Assembly: GCA_963082975.1 (NCBI GenBank)
Contig: OY720348.1
Location: 15,186,078-15,250,077, forward strand
Direction of reading: 5' to 3'
DNA length: 64,000 nucleotides
From: Labia minor
Taxonomy: Eukaryota > Arthropoda > Insecta > Dermaptera > Spongiphoridae
Shown here in pieces: positions 23,033 through 36,300 of the stretch. The first letter of the stretch is position 1, and each line of letters opens with the position of its first letter. The position numbers and the translations under genes were made by a program. Below the pieces are notes generated by a model that saw only the letters and a program-made list of their open reading frames with translations, ran no database searches and was not told the origin of the DNA.

Positions 23033-23060
23033 CTCTACTCGTCCTCGAAAATGTCCCACA
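22643..23060 (+). repeat. 3' LTR
   Basis: 418 bp, matching the 5' LTR base for base by eye. The pol reading frame enters the LTR and stays open until the stop at 23030-23032, 28 bp before the LTR end. The same E-box array could therefore drive transcription into the flanking DNA. Confidence 0.9.
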
Positions 23061-23439
23061 AATATATATTAAAGAAAGAAATTGTTTTTAAAATATAAAT
23101 TTTAAAAAACCTTTACTATTAATAAATAATATGTTAAAAATTTTCAAGATAGAAGGATAAAATATACTTACAATGTTTGAAAGACTAATAAGATAAATTT
23201 TAGATTAATATATAAATTTTAAACTACCAAAAACCGTATTATTTTCTCTTTAAATAAAATAAATAATATTTAAAGTTTCTTCCACAGACCATCTGTCTTC
23301 ATTTATAATTATTCATATGTATTATTATGTTGTTATTATTAAGTTAATGAATATTTTTTTTGAGTGTAAGAATGATAAATATATATATCGTAATTTAATT
23401 ATAAAATATTATTAAAATATATATTTTTAATTTTATTTT

Positions 23440-23740
23440 ATTTATAATATTTTGTATTTAAGGAAGCTCTGTCCGGCGCCATTTTTATTACATTAATAGA
23501 TATATGAAAATTATTTGAAATTGTTTCTGTAGCTGGAAATTAATTTATTTCAAACCGTCGGTCGGTTCGGACCTGGCCACAGGTCAACTTATTTTTTATT
23601 ATTAAAATTCCAATTTTAAATTAATAAAAAACTAACAAAGATGATTTTTCCCGAGGCTGAAACCAATACAGATCAATTTTTCTTTATAAATATTATCTAT
23701 GGTGTGAATTTCAAAAAAATTCTTCGAGCTGTTTAATATT
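23440..23740. repeat. Dispersed repeat sharing blocks with 365-1510
   Basis: It carries GGAAGCTCTGTCCGGCGCC, then about 115 bp (ATTACATTAATAGATATATG ... TCGGTTCGGACCTGGCCAC) nearly identical to 1068-1180. Next comes CCCGAGGCTGAAACCAATAC and GTGTGAATTTCAAAAAAATT, matching the flanks of the hAT element at 425. The order differs from copy 1, which suggests a family with internal rearrangement. Confidence 0.6.
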
Positions 23741-23913
23741 TCAAAAGTAATTTTACGAATATTTTGGCGACTATTTATTCGCGATAAATGCTAGAGCGGG
23801 CGCTCTATAGTGTGAAAGTTATTTTATAAATACTTCATCACTTATAAATTATATTTAATTATCTATTTTATATTATTCATTTGTTAAGCCCTTATTGATT
23901 CTGATGATCAATA

Positions 23914-24362
23914 AGCTGGAGTGTCTCCACTCGACTATCTCGTAATTTGAATTGGATTAAATAACATATATTATATTTAAATTAAATTTAATTAATTATA
24001 AATTAAAATTAATAAATATTAAACCAGCGCATGTTTGGCTCTTTGTTGATGGCACCACGTCACGTGTTGGCGCGTGAGATTTGCAGTATTAAAAAATTAA
24101 TTCTGGTACTTTCAGCGATTCAATCAAGCTGAAATTCTATATCTAGCAGTTTTATACAATTTTTAATCATGTGAAAAATTATTAATCATATATCTTTATT
24201 TTTACGGTCACTTTAGAGGAAAAAAAATCAAAACGTTGTAGGTAATGACCCTCTTCCTGTTGAGCTACGTTTCTAAAAAGTTGAGAGAAAACTACAAATT
24301 TTGAATAATGCTCGTATACCAAATTTCATTATTCTAGCTCAAACCGTTTTTCCATAATCTTG
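23914..24362 (-). repeat. Dispersed repeat, right arm of the inverted pair
   Basis: Reverse-complement counterpart of 15802-16266: it begins AGCTGGAGTGTCTCCACTC and ends CCATAATCTTGT. Together the arms bracket 7.6 kb that includes the LINE fragment and the gypsy element. Whether they define one unit or are two independent insertions cannot be decided here. Confidence 0.7.
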
Positions 24363-24841
24363 TCGGATGCAGTTTAAGTATATTAATAAAGATTAACTAA
24401 GAACTATGAACATTTTAATACATTACATTATATTTAAACAATTTTTAGTGAATTATTAGTAGTATAGCTAATATTATTTAACATAAATAACTTACAATTC
24501 AATATTTTATAAATTGATTTCATTTATGATTAATAGTCATTTCTAACTAAAAAAATTAATTTGACGGTCGAGGCGGATATTTTTAAATAATGTTTTTGAT
24601 ATCAAGTTCAAATTTTGGTTAATAATAAATTTTACAACTTTCGCATACGATAATATAGCTAATAAATATTATCAATTAATTTATTATATGAAAATTATTG
24701 GAAAATATTAATTTACAAAAAAAACATTACCTCAATCAAAAAAATATTTTAGTTAAATTGTATAGATTGGAAATTTAAAACGAAAATTCCAATGGGCAAT
24801 TCCTTAAAAAATACTATAAAACATGGATGATTATATAAATA

Positions 24842-25354
24842 CGAGGGCGAGTCTGTGACTTTTAGAATGAAACACAGGTTTTTGGATAAAAAATTATTTT
24901 ATTTTTCAACGTAATCTCTTTTGAGTTTTGAGCATTATATACTTTGTCTAACGTTTCTCCAATCTTTTTATCCCTTCTAAAAAATATGTTTTGTCGAGGA
25001 CATCAAAATCGATTTATTTGTAAGATGATTTCATCGTTGGAGTCAAATCTCTTTCTGCAGATTCTTCAGGTTTGGAAACAAGAAATAGTACCCGGGCTAA
25101 ATCCGGAGAATAGGGCGGATGAAGGAGCAATTCGTATCCCAATTCATGGATTTTCATGGAAATTTACTTTTTCTATTTTCTTTTCAAATCACAAGGTAGT
25201 CTGCTATTAATGGATGTCAAACCAAAACTAATAGACTCAGCTGGTTCAAATTTCGACAGGAATCAGCTGATAGTTGCCTGCTGACAGGAGCAGTGTAGCC
25301 ATTTCATTTGAGACGGAAAATTGAAAAAGTCACGGACTTATTGACCTGTCCTCG
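24842..25354 (-). mobile_element. mariner remnant with short transposase piece
   Basis: The left end CGAGGGCGAGTCTGTGACTT and the right end (reverse complement CGAGGACAGG...AAGTCCGTGACTT) are related inverted termini. TA flanks the left end. The minus strand reads [16 protein letters not shown] near 25120 and DEII-like text further on, the third catalytic region of mariner transposase. Frames are broken and most of the gene is gone. Confidence 0.65.
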
Positions 25355-26154
25355 CAAATAAAATTGTAATATAAATTTAACTTTAATATAAATACTACTA
25401 TAAGGACTAGTAAGATCCGTTGTCAATTGTTTGTATTTACTTTTTTATTTAGTTTTTATTTCGTAAAGAAATTCTTGTTCCATAGACCCCTAAGGGTCCA
25501 CCTGGGTCCCTGTTGGGAATCTCTGATATTTAGTATTGTATAGAATTTGTATCTAAATTAATTATAATTTAATTTTGTGTTTCTAAGTAAATAAACAATA
25601 CTTTTTTTCATAATAAATATATGAAAAACCGAAATGGGTTTCTTTCTCATTGACTGAGTCATTATCTAAACCAACGAATAAATTATAGGGTTCTATGATA
25701 ATATAATATATATTAGTGGAATAAATTGAAATCAGAAATTAAGAAATTCCCTAAAACAACCTGGCTTATGAAAACATGAAAGGAAAGCGCCTAATCAAGT
25801 CGGCTGTCGTCAATATGGAGGGAGAAATCCGCAAGTCGAGTTCATAAGGAATATTTTACCATTTTTTAAAAAAAAAATTCTTAAGAAGTAGTCTATATAA
25901 AATTTTATCAAATATTATTTCATTCAAATTAATATCCTCGAAAGGAAAATATTAGAATATCATTAAAAATTCAGACAAAGTCATTCAACTTTTGATCAAA
26001 CATTTTCGCCAAGAAAGATATTAGAAAAAAAATGAAAATTCAATATTTTAGTGCATTAATTATTGGTAGACTTGAATTGATAGATCCCGAAAATATTTTA
26101 ATTTTAATGTAGAAAAATTTTGTTTGTAAGGTTCAGATTTGATATTTGAGTGAT

Positions 26155-26431
26155 AAATTTAGAGTGCGATAAACAACTATCAGAAACATATCCGAATTCG
26201 AAACGGCTTAAAAATTAATGCATTATTTTGGATTGGATTTAATTTAGTTTTAGAATACTTAATTAGAACATTCTAGAGAATCTAAAAAAATTAGGTTACG
26301 CGTACGAAAAAAAAACTATTAAGAGATCGAGTCACAAACTGTAAATATTTGTTTTTTTTTAGAAAAATTAATCATTGGATTCATTTAATAAAAATTTGTG
26401 TAAAATAGATTACCTACTCAAGTTTAAGTCA
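26155..26431 (+). mobile_element. LINE 3' tail, copy 2 (5'-truncated)
   Basis: About 275 bp matching 17102-17383 with few differences (AGAGTGCGAT versus AGAATGCGAT at the start). It ends at AGTTTAAGTCA like copy 1. Only the end of the ORF and the 3' UTR are present. Confidence 0.65.
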
Positions 26432-28484
26432 AGTAAAATGTAAATAAGTAGGAATAAATAAAATGTTACAATGTTTAAAAATGTTAACCTCTCATTTTAA
26501 AGCTAAACATATTATTAAAAACAATTCTGTGTTTAATATTTACTTTTTAAGTTAAAATACCCCATTTGAATCTAATAATTTCATGAAAAATATAAATATT
26601 GTAGACAATTGACATAAAACGAAAATTTAAATAATTAAACAAATAAAAATGAAATTCTCTAGTACGGTTGAAATTAAAGTTACTTTGAAAAAAATAATAA
26701 ACGGAAAATACAATTAAAAAATATGTATAACTAGAAAATTTTGTACATTTAAAAAAATTTCATTAGCCTCTTTAGTTTTGATAGGAAAATAAATACTTTA
26801 AAAAAAATTGATGAAGTATATTTATTTTAATTGGCAAAATAATATTTGAAAAACACTATAAAATGGTTAAATAGCTGAAACATACCTTTGTTATATTTTA
26901 ATTATATATATATTACAATCTATACTTTAATATATACTTATTTTCATATTTTTCATATCATTGAAGATTTTTAATACAGATAATTTATATACATGTATTT
27001 TTTTAGATTATCTTTTACATATTGATTGACATCTCTCAATTTTTAATCCTGATTATGATTCTTTTTTTCATTTTTTGTCATTGTCAAAGAAAATATTTAT
27101 TAGACAGGATGTGTACTCATAATTTATATAATATATAATGATGAATAAATAGTGTGTAATGGCATTTTTATTTTCGTTATTTGAATAAAAATAATTCATT
27201 TTAATAGAAATCTTTAAATAAGATAAAGTTGTATTTAATAAAATACATTTCTATAGTTTTAATAATCTTCCACATAAATCGATATCAAAAGATGATACTT
27301 TATAATATTTTAATGAATATTCCCAAATCTCATTTTTAAATCAGTTTAAAAAAAAAAAAAATTTAAACGATTTACATAAAAAAATTAATATTCTAATTAT
27401 TTAATTAATTATACTTTATTAATTAGTTAAATGAATGACTTTAATATTACTAAATCAAATTTAACAATAGATATCGCTTCTTTATTCTTCGATAAATTAA
27501 ATATATATATATAAAACTTTGGAATGAAATAAACATTATATATATATTTATATATATAGTTAGATTAATAACTAATTCTTTTGGAAATTCAAATATTCTA
27601 TATTAAAAGAGCAATTATTTTCAATTTGGTTTTTAAATTAATTTTCAGATTAAATTATAAACGAACGACGAATAATTTGTATAAGAGAAAGAAATAACAA
27701 ATTATTTTCAGAAATGAAAAATTTCAAAATAAATCAAATGCCAAGGAAACGTAATGAAATATAACAGATACAGAAAGATATTTAACATTGTTGTTTACAA
27801 AAAGTTACACCTGTGTCTCTTTGTAACATATCATACCAAAATAATTTTTTGTCAATATATTTTCCGAAATAATAGTTCATACATTCAAACATTCATCCGC
27901 ATTTATACATACAATTAAATATATCCTATTAATGTCATTTCTTTAAGAAAAATTAAAAGTTGAAAAACATACTTCAATTTATTCATAAGTGGCTGATATT
28001 CAACAATTTTTTTAGTATTCTGGACTGATATTCAAAATTATTAATTATTCACTAAAAATTTTAATTTTTAATGGGGTTTATTAATAAAATATTTCCAATT
28101 ATGTTTAAACATATTAATAATAATAAATTATTATAGTAACTGAAATAAAAACCATTAAAATAATTATAATTGTTTTTTTTAAATTATTCGTATTATTTAA
28201 AAAAAAAAAACAAAAAAAAAACGAAATTTTAATAAAATTTTTATTAAAACATAGGATATTCTTAAAGATGTGATAATTTCAAAAATAATTCAGCCTTTAA
28301 CGTTACATGTGCATATAATAAAAATAATTAAATAAAGAATTATATTTGCAGAAGCACTATATATTTTTTTTAAATTTTTTTACATAACGAAACAAAAATA
28401 TTGAACATATTAATTCTTAATCATAATCTTGAGAATAAATCAGCCTTTATCTACTAAACAACCTGTCTTTTGTTCTTGTCAAGT
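26432..28484. other. AT-rich DNA downstream of HUWE1
   Basis: About 2 kb with A/T runs and no recognised gene or transposon. It must include the HUWE1 3' UTR next to 28484. Many AATAAA-type signals occur by chance (the first few are at about 28430 and 28335 on the minus strand), so the poly(A) site cannot be fixed. Confidence 0.5.
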
Positions 28485-30335
28485 TTAGGCAAAACCGAAA
28501 CCTTCAGAACACTCATGAATTGCTTTAAGCATATTTGTTCGAAGTTTATCGTAGGTTTCATAGACTGGAAGGTCAAGTTGGTTGAAACTAAAATAAATTT
28601 AATTGAAAATTAATATTAAAGTATAATCTGACTTTAATTTAATGAAAGTCAATTATCCAATTTTAAAATTATTAGTAAACTCAATAAATTACCATGTATG
28701 TGCCGATGGAAGCCGGTCAGTAGACCGATCATCTCTATGAATTTGAAACTTTTGGACACCGTTCATCCCTTCGAGCGCCCCAAAACCTTGGAGTGGAACT
28801 TTGGATGTTCCAGTAACAAATTGTAAAAATTTAGCTCGTTCGGCTTGGTCAAAAGATCGTAACGCTCTCCAGAACCATTGTATCTAAATAATAACAATTG
28901 ATATTGTAATTATAGAGTAGATATATAAAAGAAATATAGATATATGTTTCCTTACCTGAAGCGACGAAGGTTGGTATTTATGATATTCGGTATTAGATTT
29001 AAGGTCTTCGATGTCAACGTTTGGGAGACCAGAAATTAATAATTCGAGTTCTTGTTCATTAAATATAGATATTAACCTTTTAGGAATTATATCATAAAAG
29101 CCTTCTAAAAAGGCATTAATTCTGGAAAAAGACATGAATTTAATTTCATTGTAATAAATTTAAAATAAAAAAAATATAATCTTACTGTTGTCTAATGGCT
29201 CCAGCCATTTTCATTTGGCATACTAAACGGATATAATCCATTTTGTTTTTTTCACAAACAGGAATATTCCTGCCATTTGGAATTAAATCTCGAACATCAG
29301 TAACTCCAAATTCTTGAACCTTGAAATTAAAAAGGAATTTTTTTATAAGTTTTGTGTAAAATCTCAATTTTCCTCAAAAAAAAAATCGAATAAGTTCTAC
29401 TAACCTCAGCACTAAACGTAAGATCATAGCCGAGATCAGTAACATGATGTTCCATTAAATACACTAACCCTTGAAAAAACGTATAATCCTCACTTTCCAT
29501 ATCAGTATATTTTACTAAAATGCCAAGAATANNNNNNNNNNNNNNNNNNNNNNNNNNNNNNNNNNNNNNNNNNNNNNNNNNNNNNNNNNNNNNNNNNNNN
29601 NNNNNNNNNNNNNNNNNNNNNNNNNNNNNNNNNNNNNNNNNNNNNNNNNNNNNNNNNNNNNNNNNNNNNNNNNNNNNNNNNNNNNNNNNNNNNNNNNNNN
29701 NNNNNNNNNNNNNNNNNNNNNNNNNNNNNNNAAAAGATAAATCAATGAATTAATGAAAAATATTAAATGCATATTATATTAATATTAATAGACTTACCTA
29801 TAACTCTTCCCACAAATTTAAAATAACAAAGATGATTTGGATTACAATGAGAAGATGAATTGATCATATAAGTGACCCTATCACCTGGAGAAGTTGTGAA
29901 TAGTGCGTACATAGGATTAAATATTTCTCTAGAGATAATCACGTACCACTCTCTTAATAGGCCTCCAGCATCTTGTCCTTCTTCCCCTAATTAGATAATT
30001 AATCAATTAGTATTAAAAAGTAGTAAAGATTTTTCAATTAAAAACAATTTTAAACATGCCTTCAAATACTATATAAAACCGATTTTTCCATTCGTCAGAT
30101 GTTCTCCTATGTAATTCTCTAAACGAATCTTCAAAAACATTACTTCTTCTAACATGGACAGCTAATTCTTCTCTACGAATTCCTTCGTCTAATTGTTCCA
30201 ATTCAGTTCTAAAATATCGTCTTTTAACATCAAAATCAAGTACTCGAGTATGATCAACTAATACAGCGAAAGGTCCATCAGCTAGATGTGTATTTGATTG
30301 CCGAAGTATTTGATTTAATACTGTACGGTGGGTTT
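28485..30335 (-). CDS. HUWE1: HUWE1 HECT catalytic domain exons and stop codon
   Basis: Exons 30060-30335, 29798-29986, 29405-29531 (running into the N gap), 29186-29319, 28956-29121, 28693-28883 and 28485-28587. N-lobe: [56 protein letters not shown]-lobe: [36 protein letters not shown]. The catalytic Cys is in HTCFNQLDLP, 33 residues from the C-terminus, exactly as in human HUWE1 (Cys4341 of 4374). The stop is TAA at 28485-28487. About 21 residues (corresponding to KAVYDNRLLECYF onward) are lost in the assembly gap. Confidence 0.96.
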
Positions 30336-33300
30336 CTAAAATTAAGAACAATATTTGATTTTAAAGAATTATATATATATATATATATATATAATTATCA
30401 GTTAAGAGATGTTAAACTTGTTTATTTACCTGCGAATTTCAAAAATTTTTGTTGATCCTGGGTAAGTGCAGTTGGAGTCGGTTGAGTTTCCCAATTAAAT
30501 TGTAAATAGGAAGTACTGTCATCAGGAGAATTTATTGGTATAACTTCAGGCTGAATCATTACTACTTCGGGCGGCGGTTCTTCTCTTCTATAAGTTTGCT
30601 CTGTATTGGTTCGATTCTCTCTACCGTCAGATGCGATTCTATGTTCTTCAGCGGCAGAGGCATGAACTAAGAAAAAGGCCTCTACAGCAGGCTAAAAATA
30701 TAAAATGAATGACTTTAATTAAATATCTCTTTTTTTTTTAATCGAAATATTGAGTCGAATCCATTTCAAAATTACTAAAATTTTTTCTATTAAATAAATA
30801 ATTAAAATTTTTGATTATATTTATTACCTGATTGAATTATTTATAAACATAAATGATGATAATAATATATAATATAAATTAAATACTTGATTTATAACTT
30901 TTAAATATTAATTATAATAACTACCTGAAGAACCAAAACGGCATGATGGTCAGGAGTCTCGGCCAATTCCAAAAGACATGAACTTAAGGTTGACCATAAG
31001 TGATCAAGGGGAAGTTGTTCACTTAAAGTTGGTAAAATTAATTCTGACGATTGTAAATTTTCTTTCTGATTTTTCTTGATATCTGGTTTACTTGATTCGC
31101 CATTGGAAGACGCATCCGTGGAGCCAGTTGCAGTTGCAGGGTCTGCATTTGTCGAACCTCCAGCTAAAGATTTAAATTAACAATCAGATTAAAACATTCG
31201 AAATAGATGAACTTAGTGTTTTTATATATGGTATTTCCATTTTGGAGAAAATACTAGAAGATTATTGATTTTTAAAAATTAAAATAATATTTTCTTTTAA
31301 ATTGATTTTAAAAGATAATAAAACATTTAATTCAATTAATAGAGAAATATACCTGGCGTTGGATTATTTCCATTGGGATTTGTTTGGTTTTCTTGGTTCT
31401 TTTTATGAGCTAGTCTTACAGAGTCTCTAATTTGGACTATAACTTTGAGAATTCTCAAAAAAAATGCTTGACTTGATGTCTTTGAGGTTAAATTTGCCAT
31501 AGAAGTTAATTGTAAATCACATCCTGCCTTGGTTTTAGATGGAGCAGTAACAACAACATTGCCTTTCGTAAATCTAAAAAAAAATATACAACAAATCAAT
31601 ATTATTTTTTATTTCAAAATCAAAATTAAAAAAAAAAATGACGACTTTTACCTATTGCTCACAACGCCTTTGGAATGTTTTTCACTAACTAGAAGATCTG
31701 AATCTTTAGATTTTGGTAAATTTCGATGCATTTCTTTTAATTCTTCCAATAAAGCACCAATATGATCATTAACCATATTTGCTAATTCCATTGCCCCACT
31801 TAAAAGTAACTTAAGAATCTAAACAAAAAATAAAAAATAAATTAATAAAATTAAATTTTATAAAATGTCTGAGTATAAAGTTAATATAAGTTTTTTATTT
31901 TTTTAAACTTTGAAATTGAGTACACAAATAAAGTAAAAAGTTAGAATTGTAATACATTTAAATTTATATAAATTTTTATGAAATATTTAACTCGAAAATA
32001 ATTAAATTAATTAAAAAAAACATTGAATTTTTAATGAATTACCAAACTCCTAGATGGAACGGGACAATTTGAAAGATTCATTAAAAGAGCAGTTGCATCT
32101 TCAAGTCCTTCTTCGGAACAAGTTTTTGATGTGATAACTTCAATAGCTGCTTTAAGATGTTGTTCAGCCAAAGGAATGGTGTCATCTGAATCATCAGCTT
32201 TAATATTTTTTTCATATGTTATAAATGGTAAACCAATTGAAATTAATGACAATAATCGAAGCATTTTATCAGTAAGCATATGACTTCTTTTAACAACTGG
32301 AGATCCAAGCATTTTTACTAGTTGAGCAAAAGCAGATGTCTCAAAATTCTTTGGATACCCATCAGGAGTGATAGGATAATGTGTTGTATGTGCTCTGGCA
32401 ACGCTTTTGCCTTTTTTGGTTGACGGAGTATCTAATTTCAGAAGCATTTCCCAAAAATCGGTTGATTCATTTCGATTAGCGAATCGTCCAAGATTAGAAG
32501 ATGAGCTACTATTTGATCCTCTTAATTTCATTTCAGTGAAATTTTCTTTTTTCGCATTGACTTTCTTGGGTAAGAAATACCCTGGGAAGCTTTTAGATAA
32601 TGAAATTAGAAGTTCTAATGTATGCCTGAAATTTAAATTAAATAATAAAAATTAAAATTTGGATACATAAAAGTAATTATAAATTATATATATATATATT
32701 GATAATTTAACATTTAGAAAAAAAACTTTATAAACAGAAACAAAATTAGAAAGTGTCAAAATTATTCACCTTAAAGCTCAAATTTTGATTTTATTTATGT
32801 TAAATTAATATTCAAATGAAATAAAAATGAATTACCTGAATACAGTAGGTGCAGCCTGTGGATGAATAGTTATATTATTATTGTCATGTCCGCGGCTTCT
32901 TTTTCCAGTTTGGCGTATCACTGAAAAGACGCTAGCTCTGCAGCCTAAAGCTGCATCCATGCTTATATTGAGCCAGCTAGGTGTTGAGCTTCTCGAATGT
33001 CCTTCGACATGTCCAAGAGTTTGGGAACGAGTTGTTATTCGTCTTGGTTTTGCAGTTACTAGAGGCATATCTGATCGGCTCTCATTACTTCTCTCCATAA
33101 TAGATAAAAGTGTCTAGAAAATGTTCATTTGAAATAATGTATGAATAAAACTAGAATGATATTTATTATCATTTTTACATTTAATATATAAAAAAAAACT
33201 TCATTCATTAAGATATTTTAGTTTCTTATTTAAAATAGTATTTTATATTTGGATATTTGGTGATTTATTTATTATTATGATCAATATTTAAATTTATCAT

Positions 33301-36300
33301 TTTTTATTTTATTTTTCAATGTTTAAAAGAAATTTTATTATCTTTCAATGTTTTCTTTGTGATATTAATTTGTATATTTAATAATAATCAGTGGCTATAA
33401 AAATGATAATGCAATAAACAAAAGAAAACAAATTAAAAATCAATAATAAAATTTCTGAAAAAGGTATTAAAATGTAAAATTCTAGAATTTTAATTTGATG
33501 GTGTAAAATTTAACTTTGATTTTTATAAATTCTTATAGAGTCGTAAATGAAAGTAATTTTTACCTTGATAACCCATTCTCGGGTCTGATGATGGTAGCAA
33601 AAATTGCGTATAACACGATGAAGTCTACCAGTATTAATTTTTGGATCATCGACAAAAAGAATTACCAGAAGACATGATAATGATTCATGATCCAATAGGA
33701 AACGTCCTAACCTGAAAATATATTAATTAATTATAAATTATGTTCTTTTAAATACACTCTCTCTATTAAATTATATATTTATTCAATTAATCATTATTTC
33801 TTATTTCTACTGGAATTATATTAATTTAATTAGACTTATTAATATTAAATGATATTTGGAGAAGATTTAAACTTAAATTTATCTCATTGGGGAAATTACT
33901 AGAACTAATATTTTTGTATTCATTGTCAGATTGAGACTGAAGTTCAGCAGCATGAATCTTTTTCATAAAACTTAATCGTTTTTCTACCAAAAATTAATAT
34001 CTAGATTTTTTAAAAAATATATTTTATTGGATAGACTATGTACAAGCATGGAAATATATAAGAATAAGGATATTGTAGATCCAATTCTGAATTATAGCAA
34101 ACGATGCTCAAAGTAGTTTAATAAAAATTATAGTATTTTTTGCGATAACAGAATATTTTTATTATTTATGTACTCTGTTGATAAATATTAAGTTATTGTA
34201 GTTCTTTATACATGTAAATCTTACCTTATATTAACAGATTGTAGTATAGTTCCTAGGGAAGGTTGTGAGGATCTTGGATCCCAAGTACCCCAATGTGGTC
34301 TTGGAATGTTAGAATTAAGTATTCTCTGAGTTGAACTAGATATAGTTGTTCCAGATCTCGCTAAATAGAAAAATAATCGATTTAATTCACTCTTAATAGT
34401 AGAATATAATTAATTACTTTTTTTAATTTATACCATTAGAATTGTTGCTATTTCTAAGAATGGAAGATAATGCACTTCCACTTGTGCTAACATGACTAAA
34501 GAATCTTTCTTGCATCAGTTGGCGGTTCCTGGCCTCCCATTCTCTTCGAAGAGATTGGGCTTCCTGGGCTAATTCTGGTGGAAGTGCTGCTATTTGAGAA
34601 TCTTCTATATCTGTTAAAATCTATATAAAAATATCTTAATTTTAGTTAAATGTTTTTTTGATTTTAAAGTATAATTATTGTTTTAAAAGAAATATTAACA
34701 ATTAATTTTATTTAAATTGAATCTCAATATAACTTACAGATTGTCTTAAAGATGGAGGCATGCTTTGGAAAAATGCAGCAGCATCCACTGGTTCATTAGG
34801 ATTGGCTGTTGCAGCAGCACGTCTTTGTCTCTCAAGCCGGTGTTGAGCCAAAACTTCATCTTGAATATTGGGTGGAAGAGCAGCAAGAAACTCAGGATTT
34901 ACTTCAGAAAATGGTGTAGGTGGTGTTTCCACCGGTTGTTGTTCAGCTCTTTGACGTATTCTTTGTAGCCTGCAATTGGAAAAGAATAATCGATTCATGA
35001 AAAGGCTAGCATAATGATAAATTATTTTAAACTTTAATTATAAGTAGAAAAAATTTTGAATTTATTAACTTTAACGAATAAGAAAAATATGACAAAACTT
35101 TTACCTGAATTGATCTGCAATTACTTCAGCTCTAAGTTCTTCTGGTAAGGCAGATAAAAAGGAAGGATCAACACCTTCAGGAAGTTCTGGAGTTGAATTA
35201 CTTGTTGAGCTGCTTTCTTGGTTAGTTACAGCTACCGTTCGTGGATTTGTATTATTGACATTGATAGGACTAAAAAATAAAATATAAATATAAAAGTATT
35301 CTATATTCTTTTGATTTATTTGTAATTATATAAATTAGATAATCTAGAAAGAAAGAACATGTACCTTGATTCTCTTGGTTCATTAATAGGAGGTTCGTCA
35401 ACAGCAGCAGCTAAACTTTGTCTTATATTACGCATTTCCATATGGGATCGTAACCAAGTTGCTGCCGCTTCAATATCTAGTAATTCACTCCAATCAATAT
35501 TTGAATTATTTTCATTAAAAGGTCTGTTTGTAGGGGCATTTCTCATATCCAAAGCCTGTTACAAACACACACACAATTAATTAGTATTATTATTATTAAA
35601 TACAAAAAAAACAAAAAAAAAACACCAAAAATAATCTAAAAAATACCTGTTCTAAAGGTATTAATGGCGGAGGAGGACCTAGATCATTTGTGCCTTCTTC
35701 ATGGTTATTTCTGAAATGAGAAATTGGTGAGAGCCCAGGCGAAAGTCTTCTAGTATTGGCATCAATAATAATTCCTGAAGAGTGGACTAAAATAAAAATA
35801 ATAATTGATTAACTCATGTTTTAAAAAAGTAAAAAAAAAAAAAAAAAAATACCAACCTATGTTCCTCGGTTGAGGACTAATCTCAAGTAATTCCCACTCG
35901 TTTAATACATTGCCCTGTGGAGAGTTAGAAATTGCGTTATTCATAAAATTTGGTGGATAAACAAAATGAGGTGGTTCTTCATTGGTTGTTACTGGTGTGC
36001 TTGTAGAGAAATTTGGATTTCTTAGGACGGATTCGGCCATAGACTCTGCTAAATTTTCAGTTGCAGCTGCCATCTCAGTATTTCTTGTAGTGGGTTTCTT
36101 TGTTTCGGTGATAGGCTTCTCTTCAGAATCTTTTCTACGTTTGGTATCTTCTTCTTCTTGTTGGCGTTTCCGTTTTTCTTTCCGATCACATATTTCCTCA
36201 TTTTTTAATTTATCTAAATGAGGAATTAATTTATCCAGAATATCTAAAATAATCGATAAAAATTAATATAATATAACTATAAAATGTGCATGTAAGAGAA

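Larger units (their letters stand above)
18321..23060 (+). mobile_element. Full-length Ty3/gypsy LTR retrotransposon (Mag-like)
   Basis: It is 4740 bp with two 418-bp LTRs (18321-18738 and 22643-23060) starting TGTGG and ending CCACA. The LTRs are identical in my reading. A 4-bp duplication AATA flanks it (18317-18320 and 23061-23064). A primer-binding-site candidate follows the 5' LTR, and a purine-rich tract (AAAAGGGGGGGAG) precedes the 3' LTR. The gag and pol frames are both open, with pol in a -1 frame relative to gag. The order protease-RT-RNase H-integrase places it in Ty3/gypsy. The zinc-finger style [14 protein letters not shown]...C and overall layout suggest the Mag lineage. No envelope-like gene was seen. 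Identical LTRs imply a recent insertion that may still be competent. Confidence 0.93.

Noticed and set aside
29515-29772. Open frames running through the N gap
   Set aside because: They consist almost entirely of unknown residues.
34765-35580. Plus-strand open frames opposite HUWE1 exons (34765-34968, 35359-35580, and similar at 32407, 32881, 52906, 54568)
   Set aside because: Antisense shadows of conserved HUWE1 exons; no independent protein similarity.
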